Position numbers and translations under genes: made by a program. Shown here one piece after another: positions 17,329 to 27,300 of a DNA stretch of 64,000 bases (position 1 is its first letter; each line of letters starts with the position of its first letter). The stretch comes from Clostridium carboxidivorans P7 (lineage in GTDB: Bacteria > Bacillota > Clostridia > Clostridiales > Clostridiaceae). The stretch is from NCBI RefSeq assembly GCF_001038625.1, contig NZ_CP011803.1, positions 3,658,001 to 3,722,000 of the forward strand, written 5' to 3'. The notes under the pieces are model-generated. The model was not told the DNA's origin, did not search any database, and saw only the letters and a program-made list of their open reading frames with translations.

Positions 17329-18900
17329 TTAAAAAGTATAATAAAATCCATTTTTTAACCCTGCTAGTGCCAAAGCCGTACTCATAACACTATCATCGTG
17401 ATTGCTTCCACTTGCCCCCATTTTCCCATTATCATCAATTGCAAATACTTTCATTTCATTTAGCAACCTTATACTATTAATTTTTATTTGTCCTTTTTCA
17501 AACATCTCAATAAAATCATTGATAATAATACCTTTTGTTTTGCTATTAGTGTCGAACCCTAACCTCCACTGCATTTTATTGAATTCATCATAGGATTTAT
17601 ATTTAGTCATGTTCATGTATTTCAAATTGTATCTAAGTCTTTCTATGATCGAATGCCCCCCACTAGCTGTTTCCACTGTACAAATGCCCTTACAGTAATA
17701 TCTACCTATAGCATCAATAATATCTGCCATTTCATATGGTTTTAATTTATTGTTATAAAACTCAGAAACCTGTTCACCATCCTTATTAAATACCTCTATA
17801 ACTGTAAAATCCTGTCCTACTCCCTCCGAACTATCGATACCGATATAATAACGCTCCTCAACTTTGGGAATTTGCCACATAAAAAAAGACCTACCATAAT
17901 GATTTTTTAATATCAATGGTAAATCTGTTATATTTTCTTTAGGTATATGTTTAATTTTATTTGTTTTAATAGCTCTTTCTACTTCATCAATTTTTTTATT
18001 ATTAAATACGTTAGAACCTGTAGAAATGAAGGCTTCAAGATCGGTAGCAGGATATTCGGAGTGAAAAGCATCTAAGCCACTACTAGCCACTTTTAACCTT
18101 CTCCACATAAGCTGTTCTATAGTAGCACCTAGTTTTACAAGTTCCTTTTCTTCATCGTCTAATTCATTAATAGTAAGTAATTTATTGTTTTTAGATTTAT
18201 ATATTTCTACAGCCTTTTCATAGTCCTTCTTGAATAATGTACTTCCATTAATCCAATTAAAGAAAAATGATTTATAACTATTTTCATTGTTTTTAGCTTG
18301 GAAATATAAATCGTGAAAATAATTTAGTCCACATGCAGTAGATTCTATAATTAATTTCCCCTCTGGTGCTAAAGCTTGGGTTATACTATTTAGTTGTTTT
18401 TCAGACATTTTCCAGAAGGCAAATTCGCTGATATGACAGATTCCAGAAATAGTTTCTCCTCTAGCAACGTCCTTATTACCAGCACATACACAAGTTATTT
18501 TTGAACCATTAGCCATTTTAATTTCTTGCCTATTGTTAGCAATTTCTTTGGGCTTTAACCAACTAGGTAAACTATTGAATTGTTGCTTCAGCTTGTCAAA
18601 TATCGCATTACAACTTTTTTGGTCATGAGATACCAATAGACAACATGAGTTAGGGTAAACTATACACTGTCTTATACTTAAAGCTACAGTACAAACACTC
18701 AAACCTAGCTGTCTAGATTTCAATACAATATTAAATTTCTCTAAACCCTCTACAAATTGTTTTTGTTCTTCTGTTAAAATAAATGGTACTGTTTTAGTAT
18801 CTTTATTTACTATTTTCACAAAAGCTCCTATCCAATCTACTTCGTGACCATCCTGCCATAGATATTTTAATTTTTTTGCGTTATGTTTACTTATAGCCAT
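17329..18900 (-). CDS. terL: Terminase large subunit (packaging ATPase/nuclease)
   Basis: 523 aa. Motor ATPase domain: atypical Walker A SRQLGLSV (about 62-69), Walker B with catalytic acid in KLIIESTACG (about 180), coupling motif after it. RNase H-like nuclease domain: YYIGIDSSEGVGQDFTVIEVF with the first catalytic Asp, further acids in the C-terminal NHDDSVMSTALALAGL (the HDD motif). It drives DNA into the capsid through the portal and cuts concatemers. Start codon ATG overlaps the small-subunit stop by one base, so they are coupled. Confidence 0.92.
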   Translation of the reverse strand: MAISKHNAKKLKYLWQDGHEVDWIGAFVKIVNKDTKTVPFILTEEQKQFVEGLEKFNIVLKSRQLGLSVCTVALSIRQCIVYPNSCCLLVSHDQKSCNAIFDKLKQQFNSLPSWLKPKEIANNRQEIKMANGSKITCVCAGNKDVARGETISGICHISEFAFWKMSEKQLNSITQALAPEGKLIIESTACGLNYFHDLYFQAKNNENSYKSFFFNWINGSTLFKKDYEKAVEIYKSKNNKLLTINELDDEEKELVKLGATIEQLMWRRLKVASSGLDAFHSEYPATDLEAFISTGSNVFNNKKIDEVERAIKTNKIKHIPKENITDLPLILKNHYGRSFFMWQIPKVEERYYIGIDSSEGVGQDFTVIEVFNKDGEQVSEFYNNKLKPYEMADIIDAIGRYYCKGICTVETASGGHSIIERLRYNLKYMNMTKYKSYDEFNKMQWRLGFDTNSKTKGIIINDFIEMFEKGQIKINSIRLLNEMKVFAIDDNGKMGASGSNHDDSVMSTALALAGLKNGFYYTF

Positions 18901-19295
18901 TATTTATCACCTTCTAGTCCCGGAATATTAATTCCCTCTAAATAATTGTTTATTTCATCCTGACCGCTTTCAAAAAAGTCTGATTTAAAAAACGATTCAA
19001 TCCACTTAGCTGCATTCACATCGCCTTTATTTAAAGCTTTATTATACATACTTTCATAGATATTTAACATCTTTATATTTCTTAAAACCTTTAAATATTG
19101 TTTAATAGCTTCTTGTACATCTTCATCATAAAGCCACTCTTGCATGGCTGTTTCATAGCCAACTTGAGTTACATTTTTAATTTCCTTATTGTAACTATCT
19201 TTAGATTTATCACTGTCGATGTACCATCTAACAAAGTAACTTTTCTTATTACTATTAGTTTTTATATTTTTCTTAATGTCTGCTATTCTACTCAT
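18900..19295 (-). CDS. terS: Terminase small subunit
   Basis: 131 aa. It sits directly upstream of terL with a one-base overlap, the usual TerS-TerL coupling. The helical N-terminal part should recognise pac/cos DNA and the C-terminal part oligomerise. The central YETAMQEWLYDEDVQEAIKQYLKVLRNIKMLNIYESMYNKA resembles clostridial small terminases. RBS AAAGGAG. Confidence 0.75.
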   Translation of the reverse strand: MSRIADIKKNIKTNSNKKSYFVRWYIDSDKSKDSYNKEIKNVTQVGYETAMQEWLYDEDVQEAIKQYLKVLRNIKMLNIYESMYNKALNKGDVNAAKWIESFFKSDFFESGQDEINNYLEGINIPGLEGDK

Positions 19296-19314
19296 ATATT
19301 TCTCCTTTCAATAA

Positions 19315-20058
19315 TTATTCATCTTCTGATTCGAACCAATCAGGAGAATACAAAATATCTAAATTCCTAGCTCTAGGATTTTGAAAAATATAAAACATAT
19401 TTTCTGTTTTTCCCCAACTACTATTGCAATTCCATAAATATAATTGGCTATTATTTCCTGTTATTTTTAGAGCTTCTGATACAGTGTTATCCATTACAAA
19501 TTTTTGTAAACCATTTTGAAACCATACATATCCACCGCCACCAACGCCTATTTGATTACTTATTAAATATTTTTTCTTATTAGCTTCTATTTCTTCTTTT
19601 GTTTTCCCTGAAATATTCCAAAATTCAATAAAAGGTGGTATATAATATGCTGTTATTTCTACATCTTCAGCTTTACACTTTAGCTCCATTAACTTAACCA
19701 TATAAAGTGTTATTTCATCCCCAGAACTATATGTTTTATCTATATTTAAAAAACCATCTCCACCTGTACTATCGCTAACCCAAGCGTGCTTTATATAGCA
19801 TGTATTTTTTACTTTAATTTCCAATTTATAAAACCACGTCTTACTTTGCAATATAAAATTATTTGTAACTGTATTAATTCCAGATTGTAATTTACTCCAA
19901 CATTTATATTTGTTATATTTAAAATCAAAAACTTTTGGATCTACTTCATCCCAATTCAGTACGTTCCTTCCATCACTTGTAGTTGCATCCATTTGCCTTT
20001 GGTAATTCAATCCATCATATGTCAGCTTATTTATATTTTCTTCAAATGTATATACCAT
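19315..20058 (-). CDS. Hypothetical beta-rich protein, 247 aa, possible virion protein
   Basis: Not recognised. Aromatic- and beta-rich with a glycine run GVGGGGYVWF near residue 175 and an acidic C-terminus. No signal peptide or membrane segment. RBS GGAAGTG. Located in the head operon just upstream of terS, so a structural or head-fibre role is plausible. Confidence 0.5.
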   Translation of the reverse strand: MVYTFEENINKLTYDGLNYQRQMDATTSDGRNVLNWDEVDPKVFDFKYNKYKCWSKLQSGINTVTNNFILQSKTWFYKLEIKVKNTCYIKHAWVSDSTGGDGFLNIDKTYSSGDEITLYMVKLMELKCKAEDVEITAYYIPPFIEFWNISGKTKEEIEANKKKYLISNQIGVGGGGYVWFQNGLQKFVMDNTVSEALKITGNNSQLYLWNCNSSWGKTENMFYIFQNPRARNLDILYSPDWFESEDE

Positions 20059-20177
20059 TAAAATTTCACTTCCTTTATTAAATTAAAAATGCCCACAAAT
20101 CCAGTAATATCAGCGCTTCTATTAACCTCATGCAAACCATTGATATTAAGCTATTTGTAAGCATTTTAAATATTATA

Positions 20178-20246
20178 TTAATCTATATCTTTTAGACATT
20201 CGTTAATAGTATCTATATCTATAATTACTTCTATTTTCTCATTCAA
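20178..20246 (-). CDS. Possible 22-aa peptide
   Basis: TTG with GGGGTGG six bases upstream and 22 codons (NEKIEVIIDIDTINECLKDID after the start). It ends in the 210-bp gap between the DHH-like gene and the 247-aa gene. Only the RBS supports it. Confidence 0.25.
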   Translation of the reverse strand: MNEKIEVIIDIDTINECLKDID

Positions 20247-20268
20247 TTTTTCCACCCCATTCCTAAGT

Positions 20269-21243
20269 TTATGCTATAATATTTCTTGTACTATAAATAA
20301 TCATGTCCTTCTTCACAAGGGCAAGGTTGAATAAAGCTTTTGTATTACCAGTACAAAGGCTTTCTTTGTTATTAACATATCCATAATGTACATGCTTGTC
20401 ATATATTTTAAAGTCTTCAAATTCTTCATCAGGCAAACTTAAATCCATTTTAAATAATTCACTTAAACCAAATAAATCAATTTTAGTTTCTAGTTTATGA
20501 GTATGTGGATTTAAGTAAATTTTAGAATCCAAATTATATTTTTGTTTCAATTCTTCAAAATCTCTTTTTTTATTTTTAGCTACATGAAATTCCATAAGTT
20601 CTATTAATTCACTCATCTCAAGCTCTTTTAAATATTTTCTTTGAACTGGACGAAAATCTCTCTTCCAAACATCAAAGCAAGTATAAAGCGAATCTGTACA
20701 ACAAAGGATCATCTTCATTTCTTCAGACCATTTACTTATATCTATCTTATCTGAATAATAAGATAGCATAGTTATAAGAGTACTCCCTGCAAATTTTTTG
20801 TCATAGTAATTAAAATAATTTGTACCATTTATTGTATTTAAGTTAGCACTCTCAGTATTATAATTATCTTTACTAGATATTCTAGTGACATGGTTATCCC
20901 ATGTATACCATCCATCACCTTCAATGGCAATATCAATGCCTATAACGTTATTTTCTGTTTTATTTTTAGTTCTATACACCTTTTGACAATCTATTCTCCA
21001 ACCATTTTCATCAATATAACTTGAATTGAAATCCATAAAATATTCAACATTTCTACCAAACAATCTGTTTTGAATATAACATGATGCTAATGAATCAATA
21101 TCATCACTTAAAATTAATGAATACTCTTTACTAGTGTCACCGCACCATTCTGGAAATTTTTCCTTTAGTTCTTTCTGCATATACTCGATGTAAGTTTTGT
21201 TTCTCTTGCCTTCCAAGTAAGCTAATAAGTATAATATCAGCAT
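20269..21243 (-). CDS. Possible DHH-type phosphoesterase, 324 aa
   Basis: Tentative. The segment LILSDDIDSLASCYIQNRLFG (about 43-63) has the look of DHH motif I (acid-x-D-x-DS followed by a helix), VIGIDIAIE (about 100-108) could be motif II, and WDNHVTRIS (about 115-123) could stand for the DHH/NHH motif. Known DHH enzymes are RecJ-like exonucleases, nanoRNases and cyclic-dinucleotide phosphodiesterases. Its place between capsid/XRE and terminase is odd. Start uncertain: ATG at 21243 has no RBS, whereas the strong RBS upstream opens an overlapping frame (21137-21283). Confidence 0.4.
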   Translation of the reverse strand: MLILYLLAYLEGKRNKTYIEYMQKELKEKFPEWCGDTSKEYSLILSDDIDSLASCYIQNRLFGRNVEYFMDFNSSYIDENGWRIDCQKVYRTKNKTENNVIGIDIAIEGDGWYTWDNHVTRISSKDNYNTESANLNTINGTNYFNYYDKKFAGSTLITMLSYYSDKIDISKWSEEMKMILCCTDSLYTCFDVWKRDFRPVQRKYLKELEMSELIELMEFHVAKNKKRDFEELKQKYNLDSKIYLNPHTHKLETKIDLFGLSELFKMDLSLPDEEFEDFKIYDKHVHYGYVNNKESLCTGNTKALFNLALVKKDMIIYSTRNIIA

Positions 21244-21283
21244 TTATATTTAAAATTTTTAATATGCATTTTATTAAAAACAT
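21137..21283 (-). CDS. Overlapping 48-codon ORF with strong RBS, or mis-framed start of the 324-aa gene
   Basis: AAAGGAG lies about 12 nt before ATG at 21283. The frame encodes MFLIKCILKILNINADIILI... and overlaps the first 105 bp of the 324-aa gene in another frame. Either it is a small membrane-leader gene that drives coupling, or the two frames were once joined (frameshift or programmed slip). Confidence 0.35.
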   Translation of the reverse strand: MFLIKCILKILNINADIILISLLGRQEKQNLHRVYAERTKGKISRMVR

Positions 21284-21407
21284 TCTATTATTCTCTCCTT
21301 TGGAATAATTTATATATTATATGTATTTTTTCTTCCTCCCTTTTTAAACAAAAAGGAAGGGTCATGAATCATAACTCAACATCTACACCACCTTTCATTT
21401 TAAATTA

Positions 21408-21704
21408 TTATTTAGTAACAGTTTTCTTAGCTTTAGTTGTTGATTTTTTACTATTTGATTTATTTTTTATAACTTCCTTTTCAGCTTCTTCATTTAATTT
21501 ATTAATATAATCTTCAGTTTTTCTTATATCATAAATTCCATAAAGTGCATCAATCCATTTCCTATAGAATTCTTGATTAAATGGTTTTTTACCATTCTCT
21601 AGCATGGACACATAATTTTTAGAACATCCTATTCTATCGCCAACATCTTGCAAGCTTAAATTTTTAATAAGACGTATTTCTTTTAACTTTTTTTCACTTA
21701 ACAC
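21408..21704 (-). CDS. XRE-family HTH protein with basic tail
   Basis: GTG start with GAGGAGG upstream; 98 aa. A Cro/CI helix-turn-helix is visible (LSLQDVGDRIGCSKNYVSMLENGKKPF, about 16-42), then a C-terminal basic low-complexity tail (NSKKSTTKAKKTVTK). Position is unusual: inside the structural operon, 73 bp after the capsid gene. It may tune late transcription or bind packaged DNA. Confidence 0.8.
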   Translation of the reverse strand: MLSEKKLKEIRLIKNLSLQDVGDRIGCSKNYVSMLENGKKPFNQEFYRKWIDALYGIYDIRKTEDYINKLNEEAEKEVIKNKSNSKKSTTKAKKTVTK

Positions 21705-21776
21705 ACTCTTTTCCTCCTCAATATAATAGGTTTACAAAGTTAACTTAAAAAAATAAGGGAATAACTCCCTTACCTT

Positions 21777-22613
21777 TTAAGCTGCTGGATTAGAATTTTT
21801 GATTGAAACACAAGACTCTTCCTCGATGAGCTTCACTGCGTACATCATTGAAGAATAGAGATCTGTCGCATACAAACCTTCTGGTCTAAAGTCTTCGACA
21901 GTTAAACCCTGTCTTATCTTGTATCCTATAGCATCATTTTTTAATATAAAACTTCTATATTCCCCATTCTTTTCTGTTCCATGGTTTGTGAATATAACGG
22001 GAATTCCCTGATAAAATCCAAGACAATTTTTCCTAGCAATACCATTTAAGGCTGTTACTGTTGTATTACTCGCTGAAGTAAATCCAACCATATTAGTAAA
22101 ACTTGTTATCAATGCACTATGTATAATAATTCCCCCATTTGTGAAATCTTCAACATTTCTGTCATCTCCAAACAATAAAAGTGCTTCATCAATTTCATTT
22201 GATGTTATAGCTTTAGCATTTGCTGCATGAACCTTTAAATCTGTAGTATCCATTTCTTCTATTAAGTCTAAATCAAATTTGTAGTCCAATGAATCTGATT
22301 GTTGTTTGGCTGCATTCTGTATTTCATAACCTAATGCTTCCTTTTGTGTTTTATCATAAATTCTTACAGGTGGAGCTTCCATCTGTTTAATTACAGCTTT
22401 AACTTCATCAAAATCTAATTCTGCTGGAGTTTTTGCAGTACCTTTAACAACTTCAGTGGCATCTCCTATTCTTTTACTTCTTGGAAAACTTATTGTATCT
22501 CCTTTTTCGCCACTAATAATAACTCCTAAATCAGTAGCCATATTCTTTACAAGGGCTTTACTGCCCATTTTTTCAATTACAACTTGTGCATAAATTTCTG
22601 GTACAACTTGCAT
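21777..22613 (-). CDS. Phage major capsid protein (HK97-fold, N4-gp56/coat-like)
   Basis: 278 aa. Pattern typical of the compact coat family: an N-terminal helix (YAQVVIEKMGSKALVKNMA), GDTISFPRSKRIGDATEVVKG, a middle VRIYDKTQKEALGYEIQNAAKQQSDSLDYKFDLDLIEEM spine-helix-like stretch, then IIIHSALITSF, GIPVIFTNHG and AIGYKIRQGLTVEDFRPEGL A-domain strands. The scaffold gene precedes it by 59 bp, the standard order. RBS AAGGAATG. Confidence 0.85.
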   Translation of the reverse strand: MQVVPEIYAQVVIEKMGSKALVKNMATDLGVIISGEKGDTISFPRSKRIGDATEVVKGTAKTPAELDFDEVKAVIKQMEAPPVRIYDKTQKEALGYEIQNAAKQQSDSLDYKFDLDLIEEMDTTDLKVHAANAKAITSNEIDEALLLFGDDRNVEDFTNGGIIIHSALITSFTNMVGFTSASNTTVTALNGIARKNCLGFYQGIPVIFTNHGTEKNGEYRSFILKNDAIGYKIRQGLTVEDFRPEGLYATDLYSSMMYAVKLIEEESCVSIKNSNPAA

Positions 22614-22671
22614 AAAATCACATTCCTTTCTTAATTTAAAATTATTTTATAAAAAAAGAATGAATATATTT

Positions 22672-23265
22672 CTATACCCATCCCTTTTCTTTCCTTGCCA
22701 TTAAACTATATTTATCATATAATTCTCTATTTGTTTGCATTAAATTGAGTTTGCCATCATAAGTCATTTTCTTAAATTCTTCAAATGTATTAGATTCATT
22801 CTTAGATTTATGTCCATTGGGAATAAAACTATTATTTAAAACCAAATTATTAAACATTTCTTTTAAGCTATTTATTTCAGTTTCCATTTCCTCTGCACCT
22901 ACCAAATATTTTGATAGTTGTTGAGGTAGACCCTGTTCTTTTAACTTATCAGATACAGTTAATAATTTTTCTTTAGCTTCAGCCATTTTTTCTCTTTTCT
23001 CTAAAGCTTTTAATCTATTTTCCACTTCGATTTCTTTTTCAGTTTTTTCCACTGGCTTATATTTTACTAGTTCATCTTCTAAAGCTTTCATTTTCTTACT
23101 GTATTCAGTGCGAACCTTATCTCCTGCACCTTGAGTAAGTTTTTCAACCTCATCTTTAGGTATATATTCCTTAAAAGAATCCTTAGCCTTTGTAACCTCT
23201 TCCAAAATGTGTCCTTCTAATGCTGTCATTTGTTCCTCATTTAAATTCAATGTTGTTAAATCCAT
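22672..23265 (-). CDS. Phage capsid scaffolding protein (GP20-like)
   Basis: 197 aa, highly charged, nearly all helical with a long coiled coil (about 40-115), as in Firmicutes scaffold proteins that guide procapsid assembly and leave before packaging. The C-terminus SNTFEEFKKMTYDGKLNLMQTNRELYDKYSLMARKEKGW is typical of the capsid-binding end. RBS AAAGGAG. It opens the head operon, right after the candidate structured leader. Confidence 0.85.
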   Translation of the reverse strand: MDLTTLNLNEEQMTALEGHILEEVTKAKDSFKEYIPKDEVEKLTQGAGDKVRTEYSKKMKALEDELVKYKPVEKTEKEIEVENRLKALEKREKMAEAKEKLLTVSDKLKEQGLPQQLSKYLVGAEEMETEINSLKEMFNNLVLNNSFIPNGHKSKNESNTFEEFKKMTYDGKLNLMQTNRELYDKYSLMARKEKGWV

Positions 23266-23399
23266 ATTTTTCTCCTTTCAAGTTTCTCAATCTATCCCTT
23301 AATAAGTTATAGATATAAGACCCTTATTAAAAATTTATTAGTGTTTAAAATAAATACTAAAATCAAACCTCTATTAAATAGAAGTCTCATCTTAATATT

Positions 23400-23640
23400 T
23401 ATATGTTTATAGCAACATAGGGGAACGTCTTTATCGCGCTCCACACTATGCAAGTGGTATTAATTTCCCCACTTTATACCTTGAATTTGGGCTGCCACAG
23501 TTATTTCTATACTTGTGCCAAATTATGGGTGGCATTTGAGGAGAGACGGATCGAACGTCTTACAAGAAATAACAAGAACTTACCATTAATCGGTTTTTAA
23601 ATTTCAAAACCTGGCGTATTATAATGTTATCAAAGTTCAT
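23400..23640 (-). ncRNA. Candidate structured RNA / leader of the head operon with a tRNA T-arm mimic
   Basis: G+C-richer island with stacked pairings (minus strand): a perfect T-arm-like hairpin AGACG-TTCGATC-CGTCT (23544-23560) whose 7-nt loop fits the tRNA TTCRANY consensus; GGTTTT/AAAACC; GCCA/TGGC; GTGG...CCAC; and a long-range GGGGAA (23465-23470) / TTCCCC (23420-23425). A perfect TATAAT stands at 23618-23623. No complete tRNA cloverleaf can be drawn because no matching 5' acceptor strand is present. It lies upstream of scaffold/capsid. Family unknown. Confidence 0.5.
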
Positions 23641-23686
23641 TTTTTAAAATTTTAAGAGTTTAAAAATATGAACATATACCAAAAAT

Positions 23687-23704
23687 CTAGTATATAAATA
23701 CTAG
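23687..23704. promoter_or_regulatory. CTAGTA palindrome, possible operator
   Basis: CTAGTATATAAATACTAG is an imperfect 18-bp palindrome. The same CTAGTA/TACTA core recurs at 8161-8260, suggesting one regulator for both regions. Confidence 0.4.
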
Positions 23705-23714
23705 AATCAAGTAC

Positions 23715-23772
23715 CTAAAAAACATAAGTGCTTCATCCTAATATTCATTTTGGGAGGGATGCAGTTAAGCAC
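23715..23772 (-). terminator. Terminator after the 59-aa HTH gene
   Basis: On the minus strand GTGCTT pairs with AAGCAC (23767-23772 / 23728-23733), enclosing GCATCC/GGATG, then TTATGTTTTTT. It separates the HTH gene from the head operon leader. Confidence 0.65.
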
Positions 23773-23822
23773 CCCATAATTAATTTATTTTTGTTTTATA
23801 AATTTCTCTATCAATCTTTAAA

Positions 23823-24002
23823 TTATTCTTTAATAAGATTCCAAATTAATTCCAATTTATCACTTGATAAATTTCTAGCATCCTTTAAAAATAAACATAT
23901 ACTGGTTGGACTAATATTTATCTTCTTGGCTATCCAATTATTTCGTACACCATTGATTTCCAAATACTCCTTTAATTTTTTACGTACTACTTCATTCTCC
24001 AT
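23823..24002 (-). CDS. Small helix-turn-helix protein, 59 aa
   Basis: ATG at 24002 with GGGAAGGTG upstream. The sequence KKLKEYLEINGVRNNWIAKK-INISPTSICLFLKDA has the layout of a Cro-like HTH (N..IA..I.IS...I..FLK..R.LS). It lies between the polymerase gene and the head operon and has its own terminator. A likely regulator of the late switch. Confidence 0.65.
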   Translation of the reverse strand: MENEVVRKKLKEYLEINGVRNNWIAKKINISPTSICLFLKDARNLSSDKLELIWNLIKE

Positions 24003-24259
24003 TTTATTTTTAACACCTTCCCTTTTTTAATTTATAGTTATATAAACGAAATACAAATTTCAAATTTTTTTAAATAAAACCTTGACATATTATAGTGTTT
24101 TGAATTATACTTATATTGAGAAAATATACTTTCAATTTTACGGATATATATTTCCACTATGTAAAACATCTTTTTAGGTAATATTTTTCATTTTTTCTTT
24201 AATTTTTATTATCTTTTTTGACATTTTTGGGTTGTATTTTTCGAAATACTTTTCACGAT
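24003..24259. promoter_or_regulatory. Intergenic region with a promoter-like plus-strand sequence
   Basis: TTGACA at 24082-24087, 17-18 bp spacer, TTATAC/TATACT at 24105-24111, oriented rightward, where the only target would be antisense to the polymerase gene end. On the minus strand a TATAAT (24089-24094) could serve the 59-aa HTH gene. Very AT-rich otherwise. Confidence 0.35.
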
Positions 24260-24304
24260 AAAAAACCTATAAAGCATTGATATTACTAACTCTACAGGTT
24301 TTTT
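24260..24304 (-). terminator. Terminator of the RNA polymerase gene
   Basis: AAAAAACCT (24296-24304 on the minus strand) pairs with AGGTTTTTT (24260-24268), with the T-run built into the 3' arm. It starts 28 bp after the polymerase stop codon. Confidence 0.65.
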
Positions 24305-24331
24305 CTAAATGACTTCAACTATATTTCTAAC

Positions 24332-27300
24332 TTAATTTTTTAATTTTTCTCTAGTTTGTTTTTGTCTTTTTAATTTATCTTGTTTCCTTTTTTCTTTTGA
24401 ACATTTTTCACACATAGTTTGTCTATTACCTTTTTTCTTGATTCTCTTGCCACACATCTGACATTTTATATAACCATCGCCTAAAGGTTTATTTATATTT
24501 TTATTTAAATTATTAATAATTTCTTCGCCAAACACAGTAAATAATATTGATTTTTTTTGTGTTTTTAATTTTTTATCTGTATAAATATATTTAATTACCA
24601 TATCTACAGCATCTTTATATTCAACATCATTCTCCTCACAGGCTAATGCAAATTCATATTTAATAGTATCGTAGATTGCAGAGCTTACCTCCTGTTTGTC
24701 CATATCAGTTTTCATAAACCATGTGTCTTTTTCATCATTTAGCTCTTTGTAAGCTTCAATTATATTATTATTAATTGCAATTTTTGAATTATTCATTAAA
24801 GTTTTATAACTAAATCTTCCAACCTTACTATAATCAAATTCCTGCTTATTTAAAGTTTCAATTTCTTTAGCTATCCTATCTACTGTACCATTACCTATTT
24901 CATTAACTTGATGTTCATTTTTCTTCTTAGCAAACATAAAGAAGTATGGCAATTTATCCTTTTCAAGTTGCTTTATAAGTTTATCTGTATTTTCTGTTGG
25001 AAAAGCTGGCTGTAATGTTTTAGCACTATCTATAGAAAAATTATTCAAGGCACAAATTACTTTATGAACAGTTAAATCATCATCTTTATTTGTCTTTGCC
25101 CATAATTTAGCTAATTGATTACTATACTTTCCTATATTACTACTTTTAAAGGCATTTAATAAGGAATTATAGAAATTCTCTGAATTCAAAGGTTGTCCTT
25201 CAGCTTTTCCCATCTCATAATATAGAGGAACTATTTTTTTCATATTCCAATTATTTTTATAATCTTTGTATGATAAACCATATCCCATATTTCGTTTTAC
25301 TATAGGTAAAAGTCTTTCTGGTTCATTTATAATTAGAAGGTGGTCTCCATCGCAATCAAATTGTAATAACTTGGAAATTAAATCATAACAACTTGTATAT
25401 ACCGCATTTGTCTTAAACCATTTACCTGTCAATTCATTGATTATATTTGTTCTTATACCATGTTCTTGATATAGGTGTGGAAACCTCTCTAAAATCAGTT
25501 CGCCTGTTTGTTCTTTAAATAGTTTACAACTAACTTCACCATCTTTAAGTAATCCAATTTCATTATTTTCTAGCATCTTATTGAATTTTTCTTTATCGTA
25601 AAATACATATTGCATCCAAGCAAATAAATCAGGTATAACAAAAGTGTTGTATGCATTCATTTCAAACTTTCCAGACTTATACTGTTTTTTCTTTGAGGAT
25701 ATTTTACTACTTAATTCTGTTTTACAATGTGGATCTTTTAGCAACTCAGGATATATGCTTAATACTTTCTGAAAATAACTCTTATTTTTATTACTCTCAT
25801 CAGCCTTTAATTCTTTTAGCATTGTATCTTTATCAGTATATATTAGTTCCAAATACTCTTTAGCTGGTTCAGTAAACTTTTTTATTTCTTCATCTGTAAT
25901 ATCAACAAGAGACTGCCATATTTGATATGAAAATTTAGCTTTTCTATAATCTTTTTTCATTAAAGGTTCTATATTACATATATTAGCTTTGCAATTATTC
26001 TCCTTAAAAGCTTTCTTATATTTATCCCAACCATATACTTTAATTGTTCCGTCTTCCTTATATTCATTCTGATAAAACTTATTTAATTTCCACTGTGATT
26101 CTGTAAAGACATATTCAATATTATCTGCTTTCAAATCCCACTCCTTACCATCAACATCTTTTATTTTATAGTTTCCTTCATTGAACTCTTTGCACCAAGC
26201 CAAGTAATTGTTGCTTGCCATTAATCCTTTTATCCAAGGTAATCTTATCATGTGATTTACTTTACTTACTGTATTCAAAACCCATCCACAACCATCACTA
26301 TGTTCAATTTCAATATCCATTTTTTGCCTTACTATGTTATCTTGTAATTCTAATATTTTTCTAGTTTCAGTTTTCTTCTGTAATTTTCCTTCACTATTTC
26401 GTTCTTCAATTTTAAAATTCTTATTTACTTCTTTCTTAGATATATAATCTACTACACCAGAAACTTCTGTTTTAAAATCTGGAATAACAATACATCTATC
26501 TATATTAAATCCCTTTATTTCTTGAGTAGATTTTACTTGTTCTTCTTCACTTACTTCTATTTCATCTTCAAAAATGTTTTCAATAGAAGTAATTATTTCA
26601 TCAGTTCCAGAAGAATTTAATGCCAAATAGCTTAAAAATTTATTGGTGTTTATTCCACCCATTCTATTAATATCTTCTCTAGTAAGACCACAAAGAAATG
26701 TTTTTTCAAATTTTTCATATATGCATTGTTTCATTAGCAATAGTTTCTTCTGCCTAATTTGACCTGCACTTGCAGTAAAAAATATATATTTATCTCCATT
26801 GTAAGTAAATCCATTACAAATCAAGCTATTCATTATGTCATAGTAATAAATTCTTACTACTAACATATCCATGCTAAGGCTGCCTGTTTCTATTCCAAGA
26901 GTTCTTGTTAATGCAGATTCAAAAATTGATATTATATTATGTTCTATTAAAGCTGATTCATTCAATTCTCTTATAGTATTACTCTCTTTATTCTTGTATA
27001 TCAACTCTTCTAATTGTTTTTTCAATACATTTTTTTTAGAACTTAATTCTTTGTATAATTGATTTTTATTACTAGATGCACTAAATTCACTATTTTTCAA
27101 CCTATAATATACTTTACCTTCTTGTTCATCTTTTTCTTTATTTCTATTTGCCCTAGGAGTATCCTTAGCAATCACTTTCCTAACTGCACGGAAATATTCT
27201 TCTAATTGCTTTAATTCATCTATTTGTTCAAGGCTTAAAGCTCCTATCATGTATTTTAAGTATTTTAGTCTTTTAGCTTTTATTAAATGTTCCTCTGCAT

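Noticed and set aside
23500..23620. A tRNA gene on the minus strand
   Set aside because: Only the T arm fits. No 5' acceptor strand complementary to CTCCTCA and no anticodon arm at the right distance.
24082..24111. Strong rightward promoter with a real plus-strand gene downstream
   Set aside because: The hexamers look good but the only downstream sequence is the antisense of the polymerase gene end; may be chance in AT-rich DNA.
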